Assembly (NCBI GenBank): GCA_900112995.1
Contig: FONU01000010.1
Location: 62,001-126,000, forward strand
DNA: 64,000 nucleotides
DNA from: [Lactobacillus] rogosae
GTDB taxonomy: Bacteria > Bacillota > Clostridia > Lachnospirales > Lachnospiraceae
Direction of reading: 5' to 3'
The notes below the pieces were generated by a model, which worked only from the letters and a program-made list of their open reading frames with translations, had not been told where the DNA came from and did not search any database. Both the position numbers and the translations under genes were made by a program. Within the stretch, counting starts at the first letter, position 1; each line of letters opens with the position of its first letter. Below, in pieces: positions 63,781 to 64,000 of this stretch.

Positions 63781-64000
63781 TAATTCCATAATGCAAAAAA
63801 CCTTCGCCTCTGCACATATCTTAACGATATCGTACAAAGACGAAGGTAAATTACATTACTTCCGCGTTACCACTTTGCTTGCCGGATAAATCCGACCTCT
63901 CTACTGCCACACATATGGCATGCCCTGTTAACGATGGGTACCGGTTCTGACTACTAAATTAATATCTTTCACCAGAACTGCTTGCAGGTGAGGGCTTATC
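63781..64000 (-). promoter_or_regulatory. T-box leader (tRNA-sensing) upstream of cstA
   Basis: Minus-strand AAAGTGGTAACGCGG (63862-63876) matches the T-box consensus AGGGTGGNACCGCG, with UGGU in the tRNA-end-binding bulge. A 12-bp terminator, ccttcgtctttg with cagaggcgaagg (63801-63846), is followed by tttttt. The alternative antiterminator (caaag with ctttg) uses the T-box. Upstream hairpins (gttctg/cagaac, gccct/agggc) belong to the Stem I region. The leader runs past the window edge, so the specifier codon is not assigned. About 120 bases separate it from the cstA start. Confidence 0.85.

Overview
The window looks like chromosome of a low-GC, anaerobic gut Firmicute of the family Lachnospiraceae. 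Pectin-related genes (a GH28 polygalacturonase and a 2-keto-3-deoxygluconate kinase), a chemoreceptor and a bile-salt-hydrolase-type enzyme would fit a Lachnospira (Eubacterium) eligens-like species. The family assignment comes from gene content and style; the species guess is inference. I see no rRNA, tRNA, prophage, CRISPR array or transposase.

Layout. 1-2.4 kb: end of an amino-acid ABC importer, then a small membrane/zinc-ribbon pair. 2.5-5.7 kb: lgt, a cysteine-cluster protein flanked by two kinds of tandem repeat, and KDG kinase. 5.9-7.7 kb: two divergent proteins of unknown function. 7.7-10.6 kb: operon of a sodium symporter, endonuclease III and TruA. 10.7-14.1 kb: secreted SGNH hydrolase and a chemoreceptor with a PilZ domain. 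14.3-18 kb: structured repeat, ribosomal L25/Ctc, GntR regulator and PEP carboxykinase. 18.2-20.1 kb: MarR-MATE operon with a readable operator/promoter. 20.4-24.4 kb: GAF/GGDEF/EAL protein, PatB-type C-S lyase and bile-salt-hydrolase-like enzyme. 24.7-31.1 kb: two more MATE pumps, SGNH esterase, AAC(3)-like acetyltransferase and GH28. 31.3-36.6 kb: a six-gene operon around a 2-hydroxyacyl-CoA-dehydratase-like iron-sulfur system with a CooC-like ATPase. 36.7-48.2 kb: RecQ, a glycosidase-like protein, DUF1846, a phosphoesterase, an amino-acid permease, a tandem hemerythrin and a TrkA-N/RyR protein. 48.6-51.9 kb: a YdjI/H/G-like SPFH membrane module opposite an XRE regulator. 52-56.6 kb: poorly known genes including a DNA-adenine-methylase-like protein that has lost its catalytic motif. 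56.8-61.3 kb: heterodimeric ABC exporter with a divergent AraC regulator. 61.3-61.6 kb: a compact type I toxin-antitoxin candidate. 61.9-64 kb: a CstA transporter behind a T-box leader.

The most interesting non-textbook signals are: (i) an 87-nt element present three times, each time just upstream of and in the same orientation as a membrane-protein gene (two MATE pumps, one TrkA-N/RyR protein) and ending in a terminator-like hairpin; (ii) the type I toxin-antitoxin-like locus at 61.35-61.61 kb, with convergent RNAs sharing one bidirectional terminator; (iii) the dehydratase/CooC operon, which includes a 59-aa membrane protein; (iv) the T-box in front of cstA; (v) three 22-bp-spaced operator-like repeats between the XRE and SPFH genes. 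Many transcripts end in unusually large terminators with a smaller hairpin or a long loop inside the outer stem.
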